Assembly: GCF_007489285.1 (NCBI RefSeq)
Contig: NZ_VLIY01000011.1
Coordinates: forward strand, 1-64,000
Length of the DNA: 64,000 nucleotides
Origin: Skermania sp. ID1734
GTDB taxonomy: Bacteria > Actinomycetota > Actinomycetes > Mycobacteriales > Mycobacteriaceae
Direction of reading: 5' to 3'
The position numbers and the translations under genes were made by a program. Position 1 is the first letter of the stretch. Each line of letters starts with the position of its first letter. This document shows positions 23,168-32,259 of this stretch, piece by piece. The notes below the pieces were generated by a model. The model did no database searches and had not been told where the DNA came from. It worked only from the letters and a program-made list of their open reading frames with translations.

Positions 23168-24865
23168 ATGTCCCGGTCAGCCGGCACAACGTTTGCCGAA
23201 CAGCGGGCTGCCGAGCCCGCACCCCGCCGCCGCAACGTGCGAGCGTTGGTGCTGTTGTTCGCGTTGTGCACGATCCCGGTGGCCATCGAGGAGGCGATCC
23301 TGGTGGCCACCGGCTTTCGGTCGGCCCGGCCACTGGCGCCCCAGGTGACGGCTCCGCAGGCGCTGGGGATCTTTCACGACCTTCGCTGGATGCTGGTTTA
23401 CCACGATTCCTGGCCGATGTTCCTCGGCGAATTCGTCCTCGCCCTGCTGCTGCGCTCGGCATTGATCGCGGCGATCGCGCAGGTCTGCTGGCCTGCCGAG
23501 GCCCAACGGCCGTCGTTTCGCGAATCGCTTCGCCGCAGCGCCGGATTCACCGCGATTTGCATGATCTGCCTGTCGCCGTGGGCGATCGTGGCGATGGCGG
23601 CGTCGGAAACCTCGTTGTCCTGGTTCACTTTCGGTGAACTGCTGCCGGTGATCTTCCTGACCGTGATGGTGGCCAGCGGCGGAATCCGGCGCCGCTGGTG
23701 GTGCGGACTTCCACCGCTGACGGTGGTCGGCTGGACGCTGTTGAGTCTGCTGGTCAGCAGTCTGGGTGGCGCGGCGATTTCGAGCGTCTCCGGCTGGTGG
23801 ACGGTTGCGGTGGCCGCCTGCTTCGGCGCTTTCAACGCGCTGTTGTGGCGGGCAATCGTGCGTTCGATAGTCATCCGGCGATCGCTGTGGCCGAGGGCAT
23901 GGGTGGTGCCCAGCGCGTTTGTCGTGACGCTGGCGGCGTTGCTGGTGCTGAGCGTTTTTTCCTCGCTCGGTGCCGGCCCCGCGGGCGCGAACCGCTGGGT
24001 CCCGGCGCTGGTGGCGGCTCAACGGCAAATCCCGGACCACACCATCCTGTTCGTCGCCGGCTACAACTCCTCCTACGGCGGCAACCGGGACGTCACGAGC
24101 GTGCCGGTGCACTTTTCCTACCGCGGGCTGGGCGCCGACGGCAGCCCGCTCGCCTACCACGCCAAAGACACCCATCAGTCGCTGTTTGCCAGCGCCGCAT
24201 TGCTGGCCGAGCAGGTGCAGGCCGTGGCGAATCGCGACCACCATCCCGTCACGATCGTCGCGCAGAGCGAAGGCACGCTCGTGACGCGCGCATATCTGGG
24301 CGCCTTCGCGCACCGCGAGGTCGATACGGTGGTCTTCACCAGCCCGTTGGTGCGGCCCGGGCGGGCCTACTTTCCACCACCGTCGGAGTCGTCGGGCTGG
24401 GGCTATGTCGCCGGCTGGGAACTGCGCGGGATGCTGCACGTCATGCGGCTGATCGGCCCGTACGACGAGCACGCCGACGAACCGTTCGTCCGCTCGATCG
24501 TCGAGCATGCCCCATTCTTCCGGGACTCGATGCTGTGCGCCGTGCCCGGCGTTCGGATGATCGCGTTCGTGCCTACCGCGGCGGCCGCAGTGGTGCCGCC
24601 CAATCTCGATTCGCAGATACCGCTCGTCGAACTGCCCGGCGTGCACGGCACGCTGCTGCAGCGACCGGGGTTCGATCGGCTGTTGGTCGCGTTCATCCGA
24701 GGCGAACTCACCGATGGCGATCGCAGCGCCCTGTTCAGTCTGCTGCAACGCGTCGCCGCCGGCTGGCAGGCGCCCGCGCTGGCGCTATCGGTTAATCCGG
24801 TCTGGCATGCGGCCGGCATTCCCGATGCCGCCTTCGACCTGCACGTGTGCGGCCCCGCGAGCTAG
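23168..24865 (+). CDS. Membrane protein with C-terminal alpha/beta-hydrolase-like domain
   Basis: 565 residues. The N-terminal half has about six hydrophobic helices (from about 22 to 275, ending FVVTLAALLVLSVFSSL). The C-terminal half begins HTILFVAGYNSSYGGN and has a nucleophile-elbow-like VAQSEGT. A possible catalytic His lies in LPGVHGTLLQ near the end. AGGAG 8 nt before the ATG at 23168 supports the start. I know no characterised homologue. It could process a membrane or envelope ester. It is divergent from ssrA and convergent with the DMT transporter gene (4-bp overlap). Confidence 0.75.
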   Translation: MSRSAGTTFAEQRAAEPAPRRRNVRALVLLFALCTIPVAIEEAILVATGFRSARPLAPQVTAPQALGIFHDLRWMLVYHDSWPMFLGEFVLALLLRSALIAAIAQVCWPAEAQRPSFRESLRRSAGFTAICMICLSPWAIVAMAASETSLSWFTFGELLPVIFLTVMVASGGIRRRWWCGLPPLTVVGWTLLSLLVSSLGGAAISSVSGWWTVAVAACFGAFNALLWRAIVRSIVIRRSLWPRAWVVPSAFVVTLAALLVLSVFSSLGAGPAGANRWVPALVAAQRQIPDHTILFVAGYNSSYGGNRDVTSVPVHFSYRGLGADGSPLAYHAKDTHQSLFASAALLAEQVQAVANRDHHPVTIVAQSEGTLVTRAYLGAFAHREVDTVVFTSPLVRPGRAYFPPPSESSGWGYVAGWELRGMLHVMRLIGPYDEHADEPFVRSIVEHAPFFRDSMLCAVPGVRMIAFVPTAAAAVVPPNLDSQIPLVELPGVHGTLLQRPGFDRLLVAFIRGELTDGDRSALFSLLQRVAAGWQAPALALSVNPVWHAAGIPDAAFDLHVCGPAS

Positions 24866-25695
24866 CCGGCACCCGCAATCAGGCCGACCGCGCTCAGTGC
24901 CAACACCATCCCGGCCTGCTGCACTCGGGATACCCGTTCGCCCAGCAGCATCATGGCCAGCAGCACCGTCGCCGCGGGATACAGCGATCCGATGACGCTG
25001 ACCAACGACAAATAGCCACCATGAAATGCATAGAGCATCGCGGCATTGGCCACGACGTCGAGAAAACTGACATAGACGGCGAGGCGCAACGGCTCACCGC
25101 GCGGGGCCCGAAACTGTCCGGTGCCCAGCGCCACTGCCCAGACCACCACCGTCGCCGTGATTCGTGAAGCCAGCAGCGGCCACATCCCCGAGCCCGCGTC
25201 GATCTTGTGCAGGCAGATAAAGGCGAACGCGAATGCCAGCCCCGAACCCACCGTCAGCCAGGCGACCGTCGGCGTGAACCGCAGTTCGGCACCCGGATGC
25301 GATTCCTTACTGACCAGCGCGACGGCAAGCAGCGCCAGCACGATACCCGCGAAGGCCAGCGCGCTCGGCCGCTCCCCCACGGCGACGCCGACGAACACCG
25401 GGATCCCGGCCACCAGCACGGCGGTCAGCGGTGATACCACCGCCATCGGTCCCGACGCCAGCGCCAGGTAGAACCACCACACGGCCAGGCCCGACGCCAC
25501 CCCGGACGCTGCACCCCAGAGCAACGCTGCACCACTTACAGTCCCGCCGAACAGCGGCGCGATCATGGCCACGATCAGCACCGACAGCGGATAGGAAACG
25601 ATGACCACCCGCAGCGCCTGCACCCGGCGCGCGGCAACGCCACCGACGAAATCGCTCACCCCGTAGCCCACGGCCGCCGCGAGGGCGAGCGCCAT
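24862..25695 (-). CDS. DMT-superfamily transporter (EamA type)
   Basis: 277 residues with ten hydrophobic helices in two homologous halves, as in EamA/DMT permeases. The first half opens GYGVSDFVGGVAARRV; the second ends with the family-like SLVSVIGSLYPAATVLLAMMLLGERVSRVQQAG. Likely exports a metabolite or amino acid; substrate unknown. It lies 5 bp downstream of smpB on the same strand, so it is probably co-transcribed with ribosome-rescue and division genes. Confidence 0.85.
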   Translation of the reverse strand: MALALAAAVGYGVSDFVGGVAARRVQALRVVIVSYPLSVLIVAMIAPLFGGTVSGAALLWGAASGVASGLAVWWFYLALASGPMAVVSPLTAVLVAGIPVFVGVAVGERPSALAFAGIVLALLAVALVSKESHPGAELRFTPTVAWLTVGSGLAFAFAFICLHKIDAGSGMWPLLASRITATVVVWAVALGTGQFRAPRGEPLRLAVYVSFLDVVANAAMLYAFHGGYLSLVSVIGSLYPAATVLLAMMLLGERVSRVQQAGMVLALSAVGLIAGAG

Positions 25696-25700
25696 CGAGA

Positions 25701-26174
25701 TCAGCGCATTCCTTTCACGCGTCGACCGATTTCGCGCGTCACCTCGCGCTCGGCAGTGCGGCGGGCGAGATCCTGGCGCTTGTCGTAGTCCTGCTTACCC
25801 CGGGCCAGTGCGAGTTCGACCTTGACCTTGCCGTCGGAGAAGTACATCGACAGCGGCACCAGCGTTTGATTGCCTTCTCGGCTCTTGCCCACCAACCGCT
25901 CGATCTCGCGGCGGTGCAGCAGCAGTTTGCGCACCCGGCGCGGCGAGTGGTTGGTCCAGGTGCCGTGGCCGTATTCCGGAATGTGGAGCCCGCGCAGCCA
26001 GACTTCGCCGTCGTCTACCGTGGCGAACGCGTCGACCAGGGACGCCTTACCTTCGCGCAGGCTTTTCACTTCGGTGCCGACCAGCGCGATGCCTGCCTCG
26101 TAGGTGTCCAGGATGGTGTAGTTGTGCCGAGCCCGGCGATTGGTCGCGATCACCTTGCGACCCTTCTCCTTCAT
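25701..26174 (-). CDS. smpB: SsrA-binding protein SmpB
   Basis: 157 residues. The conserved blocks [38 protein letters not shown] and the C-terminal [20 protein letters not shown] are all present. SmpB binds tmRNA and places it in the empty A site of stalled ribosomes. The C-terminal basic tail needed in the mRNA channel is intact. ssrA lies further down on the same strand, separated by two genes, an arrangement like that in other mycobacteria. Confidence 0.97.
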   Translation of the reverse strand: MKEKGRKVIATNRRARHNYTILDTYEAGIALVGTEVKSLREGKASLVDAFATVDDGEVWLRGLHIPEYGHGTWTNHSPRRVRKLLLHRREIERLVGKSREGNQTLVPLSMYFSDGKVKVELALARGKQDYDKRQDLARRTAEREVTREIGRRVKGMR

Positions 26175-26239
26175 CGTGCCCGGCCTCTCGAATTCGTCCC
26201 ATCACTTACCACCAGAAGACTACGCAGCCGCGCAAGCGG

Positions 26240-27145
26240 TTATTCCCGCACGTACAGCCGCAGCGTCACATAGGCGGTGATGGCCGCAAAGCCTATTCCC
26301 ACCACGGCGAGGATCGGCGAGATCAGCAAAATGTCGCTTCCGGTGATCTTGGCGAAGACATTCGATGAATACAGATCGCCCAGCATGCCGTCCACCACCA
26401 GCGGTTTTGCGGCAAACATGCCCGCCACGGCCAAGATGGTGCCGATCACCGACGCGACCACCGCTTCGAGCAGGAACGGCAGCTGGGTGTACCACCTGGT
26501 GGCGCCGACCAGGCGCATGATGCCCACCTCGGTCCGGCGGGTGTACGCGGCGATCTGCACCATGTTCGCGATCAGCAGCAAGGCTGCAAAGGCCTGTACC
26601 AGCGCGAGCCCGAACGCGGCGTTGCGCAGGCCGTTGAAGACGCTCACCAGCCGGTCGACGAGTTCCTTCTGGTTGAGAATGCTGGCCACCCCGGGCCGGT
26701 GACTGAACGAGTCGAAGATCACCCCGTACCGTTCCGGGTCGCTCATTTTCACCTTGAACGAAGCGGGCAGCGCGTTGGCGCTGATCAGATCGGCAAACTC
26801 GGGCTGGTTCTTGAACGTGCGGTCACGCGCGTCCTGCAGCGCGTCGGCCTTGCTGAGGTACTGCACGGCCACCACGCCCGGGGTTTTCTCCAAGTCCGTG
26901 CGCAAGGCCTTGCAGGTGTCTTGCTGGCAGTTCGGATCGGCATCGGACAGGTCCTTGGTGAGGTACAGCTGCACTTCCACGCGGTCCAGGAAGAACTGCT
27001 GAGTCTTGTTGGCCATTTGCACGGCCAGCAGACCGCCGCCGAACATCGCCAGCGAGATGGCGGTGGTCAGCACCATCGCGACCGTCATGGTGACGTTGCG
27101 GCGCAGCCCACGGAGGACTTCGTTGGTAATGAAGCTGGCACGCAT
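26240..27145 (-). CDS. ftsX: Cell-division ABC transporter permease FtsX
   Basis: 301 residues: one N-terminal helix (about 20-45), an extracytoplasmic domain with a cysteine pair (CQQDTC) as in mycobacterial FtsX, and three C-terminal helices (from about 175). With FtsE it controls peptidoglycan hydrolases of the RipC/NlpC-P60 type at the septum. It follows ftsE by 36 bp. Confidence 0.96.
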   Translation of the reverse strand: MRASFITNEVLRGLRRNVTMTVAMVLTTAISLAMFGGGLLAVQMANKTQQFFLDRVEVQLYLTKDLSDADPNCQQDTCKALRTDLEKTPGVVAVQYLSKADALQDARDRTFKNQPEFADLISANALPASFKVKMSDPERYGVIFDSFSHRPGVASILNQKELVDRLVSVFNGLRNAAFGLALVQAFAALLLIANMVQIAAYTRRTEVGIMRLVGATRWYTQLPFLLEAVVASVIGTILAVAGMFAAKPLVVDGMLGDLYSSNVFAKITGSDILLISPILAVVGIGFAAITAYVTLRLYVRE

Positions 27146-27181
27146 AAAGGGCTCGCAGTTCCTTCTTCTGTGGTGCGGTGA

Positions 27182-27871
27182 TTAACGTCCGACGCCGTAC
27201 ACGCCGTGCTTTTCGTCGCGCACAACTTTGCCCATGTCGAGCTCGACGACGCGGCGGCGCATGGCGTCGACGATGTGGTTGTCGTGGGTCGCCATGAGGA
27301 CGGTCGTACCAGTTCGGTTGATGCGTTCGAGCAGCATCATGATGTCGGTACTGGTGTCCGGGTCGAGGTTGCCGGTGGGCTCGTCGGCCAGCAGCAGCAG
27401 CGGCCGGTTGACGAAGGCCCGCGCTATCGCCACCCGCTGCTGTTCACCGCCGGACAGCTCGTGCGGCAGCCGGTCGGCCTTACCCGAGAGTCCGACCATC
27501 TCGAGAGTCTCGGGCACCGTCCGCTTGATCACCGATCGCGGCTTGCCGATTACTTCAAGCGCGAACGCCACGTTCTGCTCGACGGTTTTCTGCTGGAGCA
27601 ACCGGAAGTCCTGAAACACGCAGCCGACCCGCTGGCGCAGCTTCGGAACCTTGCGCGCGGAGAGCTTGTTGACGTGAAAATCGGCGACCTTGATATCGCC
27701 TGCCGTTGGGGACTCTTCCTTCAGGAGCAGCCGAATGAATGTCGACTTGCCCGACCCGGAAGCGCCGATGAGAAAGACGAACTCGCCCTTGTCGATCTCC
27801 ACGCTCACTTTGTCCAGCGCCGGTCGGGTGGAGGTCTTGTAGGACTTGGACACCTTCGAAACGCTGATCAC
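27182..27871 (-). CDS. ftsE: Cell-division ATP-binding protein FtsE
   Basis: 229 residues. Walker [10 protein letters not shown] at 36-44, Q-loop FQDFRLL, signature LSGGEQQR at 139-146, Walker B LLLLADEP at 158-165, and H-loop ATHD are all present. ATP hydrolysis by FtsE drives FtsX to activate septal cell-wall hydrolases. It lies in the conserved cluster prfB - MscS - Pro-rich protein - ftsE - ftsX - smpB. Confidence 0.97.
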   Translation of the reverse strand: MISVSKVSKSYKTSTRPALDKVSVEIDKGEFVFLIGASGSGKSTFIRLLLKEESPTAGDIKVADFHVNKLSARKVPKLRQRVGCVFQDFRLLQQKTVEQNVAFALEVIGKPRSVIKRTVPETLEMVGLSGKADRLPHELSGGEQQRVAIARAFVNRPLLLLADEPTGNLDPDTSTDIMMLLERINRTGTTVLMATHDNHIVDAMRRRVVELDMGKVVRDEKHGVYGVGR

Positions 27872-27908
27872 GAGCAGCCAGTGTAACCGGGGAAACGCCC
27901 GGACCCGC

Positions 27909-28262
27909 TCAGCCGGCGGGCGGCGCGGACACGGTGGGCAGTGGCAACTGGAAGGTTGGCAGCCCTGGCAGCGAAGGCCTGGAAGACGTGGCGGTCGAGC
28001 TACCCTCGGGCGAACTTGCGGTGGAGCTGGGCGAGCTCTCGGTGCTCGACGGCGTCTCCGTCGGCGTCGTCGTGGTCGTCGGCACGGTCCGCGTCCGCTG
28101 CGGAGCGACTTCGGCTGGAACCGTCGGCGCGGCCGGCGCCGCCGGAGCAGGTGGGGCTGGGACCGGCCGGACCAGGATGTACAGCGCCATCAGCCCGATC
28201 CAGATCACCCCCAGGATGATCGTGGACCGACGGATGCCCAACGACTTGATCTTGTCTCTCAC
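27909..28262 (-). CDS. Single-pass Pro/Ser/Thr-rich membrane protein
   Basis: 117 residues: a short basic N-terminus, one transmembrane helix (about 14-31, [17 protein letters not shown]), then an extracytoplasmic tail rich in Pro, Ser and Thr ([20 protein letters not shown]). It corresponds in place and type to the proline-rich membrane protein next to ftsE in M. tuberculosis (Rv3103c). It overlaps the upstream MscS gene by 4 bp. Function unknown; the tail could span the cell wall or be glycosylated. Confidence 0.8.
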   Translation of the reverse strand: MRDKIKSLGIRRSTIILGVIWIGLMALYILVRPVPAPPAPAAPAAPTVPAEVAPQRTRTVPTTTTTPTETPSSTESSPSSTASSPEGSSTATSSRPSLPGLPTFQLPLPTVSAPPAG

Positions 28263-29173
28263 TGCGGGGCACCAGCCTCGAGCGTCGCGGTCGACGTCTT
28301 GGCCGCGGCCATGCCAAGGCCTTCTCGACGCAGCGCGGCGGCCACCCGCACCCGCAGGTCGCGGCCGACCTGGAACTGTTTGCCGGGAAGTGTTCGCGCC
28401 ACCATCCGGATGTTGACCTGGTCCACTTCGAGGCTTTCGACGCCCATCACCGAGGGCTCGTCGAGCAGCAGCGGCTTCAGCCGACGATCCTGGAATGCCT
28501 TGGCACCGACGTCGCGCAGGATCTCGTTGACATGGTTGATGTCCGCAGTGGCCGGAACCGGGACGTCCACGACGGCGCGTGCCCAGTCCTTGGACAGGTT
28601 GGTTACCTTGATGATCTGCCCGTTGGGAACGGTGATCACCTCACCGTTGACGGAGCGCACCTTGGTGACGCGCAGCGTGACGTCCTCGACCGCGCCCTCG
28701 GCTTCCACGCTGGACCCGGTGACGGCGATCCGCACCACGTCACCGAACCCGTACTGCCGCTCGGTGATGATGAAAAAGCCTGCGAGGATGTCCTGGACGA
28801 TGCGCTGCGCGCCGAAACCCAGCGCCGCGCCGAGTACCGCCGCCGGCGCGACCAGTCCGGCGATCGCGAAGCCCAGCCGCTGCAGCACCGAGATGGCGAT
28901 CAGGATGTACACCAGGGCCTGCACCACCCAGGTGATCACCTGGGCGAGCGCGTGCCGGTGTTTGGCCGCCTCGCTGCGCACCAGCGCGTCGCTGTGCTGG
29001 AAGCCTCGGTCGATCTGTTGCGTGATCCGGTTGCCGAACCAGGCGATGAACCGGCCCAGCAGCACGGCACCGAGGATCAGCAGCACAATCTCGAGCCCGT
29101 TGGACCGCAGCCAGTTGCTTAGATCCGACGTCGGGGCAATCGAGAGCGTCGTTTGGGTGGCGAGAACTGTCAT
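28259..29173 (-). CDS. MscS-family mechanosensitive ion channel
   Basis: 304 residues. Three hydrophobic helices (about 25-160) end in the pore-lining segment [30 protein letters not shown], the MscS TM3 signature with alternating Ala/Gly. Then come the beta domain ([31 protein letters not shown]) and the cytosolic alpha/beta part. It should open under membrane tension to release osmolytes. Start and stop overlap its neighbours prfB and the Pro-rich gene by 4 bp each. Confidence 0.9.
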   Translation of the reverse strand: MTVLATQTTLSIAPTSDLSNWLRSNGLEIVLLILGAVLLGRFIAWFGNRITQQIDRGFQHSDALVRSEAAKHRHALAQVITWVVQALVYILIAISVLQRLGFAIAGLVAPAAVLGAALGFGAQRIVQDILAGFFIITERQYGFGDVVRIAVTGSSVEAEGAVEDVTLRVTKVRSVNGEVITVPNGQIIKVTNLSKDWARAVVDVPVPATADINHVNEILRDVGAKAFQDRRLKPLLLDEPSVMGVESLEVDQVNIRMVARTLPGKQFQVGRDLRVRVAAALRREGLGMAAAKTSTATLEAGAPQ

Positions 29174-30291
29174 TCCCGCCCGGTGCTTTCCCGCATCCGC
29201 CAGCGAATGCCTGACTCGATGAACGCGTCGATGTCGCCGTCGAGCACGGCCGCCGGGTTGTTGACTTCGTATTCGGTGCGCAGATCCTTGACCATCTGGT
29301 ATGGATGCAGCACGTAGGAGCGCATCTGGTTACCCCACGACGCGTTGCCGCCCGCGCCGAGTTCGTCCATCGCGGCCTTTTCTTCCTGCCGCTTGCGCTC
29401 GAGCAGCTTGGCCTGCAGCACCTTCATGGCAGCCACCTTGTTCTGCAGCTGCGATTTCTCGTTCTGGCAGGTGACGACTATGCCGGTCGGGATGTGGGTA
29501 ATGCGCACGGCCGAGTCGGTCGTGTTCACGCTTTGGCCACCCGGGCCGGACGAGCGGTACACGTCGACGCGGATGTCGGTTTCCGGGACGTCGATGTGGT
29601 CGGTGGTTTCCACGACTGGCAGCACCTCGACTTCGGCGAAAGATGTCTGCCGTCGACCCTGATTGTCGAACGGGCTGATCCGCACCAACCGGTGCGTGCC
29701 CTGCTCGATGGACAGCGTGCCGTAGGAATAAGGCGCTTTCACCGCGAACGTCGTGCTCTTGATGCCGGCTTCCTCCGCATAGGACGTGTCGTAGACCTCG
29801 ACCCCGTAGCCGTGCTTTTCCGCCCAGCGGATGTACATGCGCATGAGCATCTCGGCCCAGTCGGCGGCGTCGACGCCACCGGCTCCGGAGCGGATGTTGA
29901 CCAGCGCGTCACGTTTGTCGAACTCGCCGGAGAGCAGCGTGCGCACTTCCAGTGCCTCGACGTCACCGTGCAGGGCGGCGCGTTCGGCGTCGGCCTCGAC
30001 AAGCGCAGACTCGCGCGCCGAACCTTCCTCTTCCTCGGCCAACTCGTAGAGAACCGGCAGGTCGTCGAGGCGCTGGCGCAGCTCTTCGACCCGGCGCAGC
30101 TCGCCCTGGGCGTGGGAGAGCTGGCTGGTCACCTGCTGCGCGTGTTCCTGGTTGTTCCAGAGTTCGGGGTCGGCGGCCTGGTGTTCGAGTTCGTCGATTC
30201 GCCGCCGCAGTTCCTCGACATCGAGCACCGACTCGACCGTTTTGAGGGTGGTGTCGAGTTCGGCGAGATCAGCAGCGACGTCAGGATGCAC
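29170..30291 (-). CDS. prfB: Peptide chain release factor 2
   Basis: 373 residues from a GTG at 30291, which aligns the N-terminus [15 protein letters not shown] with M. tuberculosis RF2. RF2 terminates translation at UGA and UAA. The codon-recognition motif is RISPFD, and the catalytic GGQ lies in [17 protein letters not shown]. There is no in-frame UGA near the start, so no autoregulatory frameshift, as is normal in actinobacteria. Upstream TTG codons at 30300 and 30318 are less likely starts. Confidence 0.95.
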   Translation of the reverse strand: MHPDVAADLAELDTTLKTVESVLDVEELRRRIDELEHQAADPELWNNQEHAQQVTSQLSHAQGELRRVEELRQRLDDLPVLYELAEEEEGSARESALVEADAERAALHGDVEALEVRTLLSGEFDKRDALVNIRSGAGGVDAADWAEMLMRMYIRWAEKHGYGVEVYDTSYAEEAGIKSTTFAVKAPYSYGTLSIEQGTHRLVRISPFDNQGRRQTSFAEVEVLPVVETTDHIDVPETDIRVDVYRSSGPGGQSVNTTDSAVRITHIPTGIVVTCQNEKSQLQNKVAAMKVLQAKLLERKRQEEKAAMDELGAGGNASWGNQMRSYVLHPYQMVKDLRTEYEVNNPAAVLDGDIDAFIESGIRWRMRESTGRE

Positions 30292-30333
30292 GAGGCTCAA
30301 GGTTACCGGTCCGGGCAATCGGATTTCGAACCC

Positions 30334-30813
30334 TCAGGCAGGCTTCCGGATCAGCGCGGCGATCGGCAATGCGCGGGTGGTGAGCTGGGCGTAGGTGGCG
30401 AAATCGGGGTAGGCCCGCACCAGCCGGTCCCACGCGTCGGCGCGTTCGGCGGGGTCTGTGATGACGTGCACATCGACGGGCCAACTCTGCGTTCCGACCT
30501 GCACTTCGGCCTCGCCCGCGGCCACCAGGTTCTTCCACCAGTTCGGGTGATCAGGGGTTCCGCCTTGCGAGCCGCAGACCAACAGATCGTCGCCGCGACG
30601 AACCAGCATCAGCATGACCGGCCGCAGTTGACCGGTCTTTCGCCCCTTGACATTCAGCCGAAAGATCGGGCTGCCCAGCAGGCTCGAGCCGAAACGTCCG
30701 CCGGTGCGGTCGTAGACCGCCATCTGCACTCGGGTCGCGGTGCGGCCGAGGATGGGTGCGCGGCGCATGGCCAGGTTCGCCAGCCGTCCGGTGACGGTCA
30801 TTTTTTCGCTCAT
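30334..30813 (-). CDS. Deazaflavin (F420)-dependent nitroreductase-family protein
   Basis: 159 residues of the DUF385/Ddn-like family: RTGGRFGSSLLGSPIFRLNVKGRKTGQLRPVMLMLVRRGDDLLVCGSQGGTPDHPNWWKNL contains the GRKTG and GG...P.HP.WW.NL motifs that bind F420 or another flavin-like cofactor. Members reduce nitroimidazoles, quinones or other compounds, and there are many paralogues in mycobacteria. The physiological substrate cannot be told. The ATG at 30813 was chosen; 30822 is close. Confidence 0.85.
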   Translation of the reverse strand: MSEKMTVTGRLANLAMRRAPILGRTATRVQMAVYDRTGGRFGSSLLGSPIFRLNVKGRKTGQLRPVMLMLVRRGDDLLVCGSQGGTPDHPNWWKNLVAAGEAEVQVGTQSWPVDVHVITDPAERADAWDRLVRAYPDFATYAQLTTRALPIAALIRKPA

Positions 30814-30854
30814 CAATCTCATCTTGACATGACAGTGATGAGACAGTGGCGTAC

Positions 30855-32174
30855 ATGATCTTCGGGCGAAGCCTCGCACTGGGCGTCCTACGAATCACCG
30901 CCGCCGTCGGCATGTGTGTGGTCGCTGCGGCGCCCGCCGTGGCCGACCCCGCGCTGCCCGCCACGCCCGCGGGCGAGCGCGCCGCTCGGGTCCTGCAGAT
31001 CATCGATTCCGATCAGCCGCCGTCGGTCCCGGAGACGGTCGCCATGTCGGATCCGCGACTGACTGCTGCGCTGTGGCCTCAGACGCTGGCGGGCGCCCTG
31101 ACACTGTGGCAGCTCAGCGGGCCGTTCTCGACGGTGTCGAGCGAGTCGGGGCCCGACCAGGAAACGGTTCGCCTTCGCACCAACCGCGGGCTGCCGGCCG
31201 ATCTGACGGTGCATGTCGATCCGGTCGGACTGATCGACGGAATCACCATGCGGCCGGCGGCGCCCCCGGTGCACAACTGGGGCGATGTCGAGACCGCATT
31301 GTCCGCAATCGGTGCTCGGCACTCGCTATTGGTGGCCGACGGGTCATGCGCAGCAACGGTTTCCGACAACGCGCAGACCGTTCTGCCACTCGGGTCGACC
31401 TTCAAACTCTACGTGCTCGGCGCGCTTGCCGACGCGATCAAGGCCGGCGACGTGCGCTGGGATGAATTGCTCACCATCACGCCGCAGGTCAAGTCGCTGC
31501 CCTCCGGCGAGCTGCAGGACCGCCCCGACGGGAGCACGGTCACCGTTCGCGAGGCCGCCGAGAAGATGATTTCGATCAGCGACAACACGGCGGCCGACCT
31601 CCTGATTCACCGGTTGGGCCGGGCCCGGGTGGAGGCGCAAGTGGCGAGAATGGGTAATCACGACCCGGCACAATTGATTCCGTTCGCCACCACCCGCGAG
31701 TTTTTCGTCATCGGCTGGGGCCAGCCGGGCCTGCGGGAGCAGTGGCGCACCGCCGACGAGGCCGGTCGGCGCCGGATTCTGGCGGAAGCCGATGCCGCGC
31801 CGCTCAATGTCGATCCGGTCGCCCTCATGCGTACCCCGGTGGCTGCCGATCACGTCGGATGGTTCGCCTCGGCCGCTGATCTGTGTCGCGCACACGCGTA
31901 TCTGCAGCACGCGGCCACCGGAGCGGCCGCACCGGTGCGCGACATCCTTGCCATCAACCCCGGTGTGCACGTTGACAAGGCACAGTTCCCGTACGCCGCC
32001 TTCAAGGGCGGCAGCTCGCCCGGCAACCTTGTCGGCTCCTGGTATCTCACCGACCGCGCCGGGCGCAGCCACGTGGTCGTCTTCCAGATCGCCGACAATC
32101 GACCAATCGGAATCGTCGACGAAAACTATGTTTTCGAGATGATCCAGGAGGCGTTCGGCCTATTGAGCCACTGA
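30855..32174 (+). CDS. Secreted class-A beta-lactamase-like serine hydrolase
   Basis: 439 residues with a signal peptide (IFGRSLALGVLRITAAVGMCVVAAAPAVA). A separate N-terminal domain (about 30-140) precedes a penicillin-recognising fold. That fold has STFK as the SxxK motif in LPLGSTFKLYVLGAL, SDN in ISDNTAAD, and KGG in FKGGSSPGN instead of KTG. It may be a cell-wall hydrolase or peptidase rather than a true beta-lactamase; no typical ExxLN omega loop is evident. Divergent from the deazaflavin-family gene. Confidence 0.8.
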   Translation: MIFGRSLALGVLRITAAVGMCVVAAAPAVADPALPATPAGERAARVLQIIDSDQPPSVPETVAMSDPRLTAALWPQTLAGALTLWQLSGPFSTVSSESGPDQETVRLRTNRGLPADLTVHVDPVGLIDGITMRPAAPPVHNWGDVETALSAIGARHSLLVADGSCAATVSDNAQTVLPLGSTFKLYVLGALADAIKAGDVRWDELLTITPQVKSLPSGELQDRPDGSTVTVREAAEKMISISDNTAADLLIHRLGRARVEAQVARMGNHDPAQLIPFATTREFFVIGWGQPGLREQWRTADEAGRRRILAEADAAPLNVDPVALMRTPVAADHVGWFASAADLCRAHAYLQHAATGAAAPVRDILAINPGVHVDKAQFPYAAFKGGSSPGNLVGSWYLTDRAGRSHVVVFQIADNRPIGIVDENYVFEMIQEAFGLLSH

Positions 32175-32183
32175 GTGCCTGCT

Positions 32184-32249
32184 GCCGCGCGCGCTTTTGC
32201 GGTGTTGCCGCACGATTTTCGCGTGCAGGGCAGCAAGAACGCGCGCGGC
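32184..32249. terminator. Long GC palindrome between convergent genes
   Basis: Arms GCCGCGCGCG (32184-32193) and CGCGCGCGGC (32240-32249) enclose a smaller GCACG/CGTGC hairpin. It lies between the beta-lactamase-like gene and the convergent glycosyltransferase gene. It shares its outer arms and the TTGCGGTG and CAGGGCA elements with 2822-2893. Confidence 0.55.
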
Positions 32250-32259
32250 GCAACGGACT

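Noticed and set aside
29305-30858. A 517-codon plus-strand frame opposite prfB
   Set aside because: It is antisense to RF2, whose motifs (SPF, GGQ) are certain, and has no ribosome-binding site or domain.
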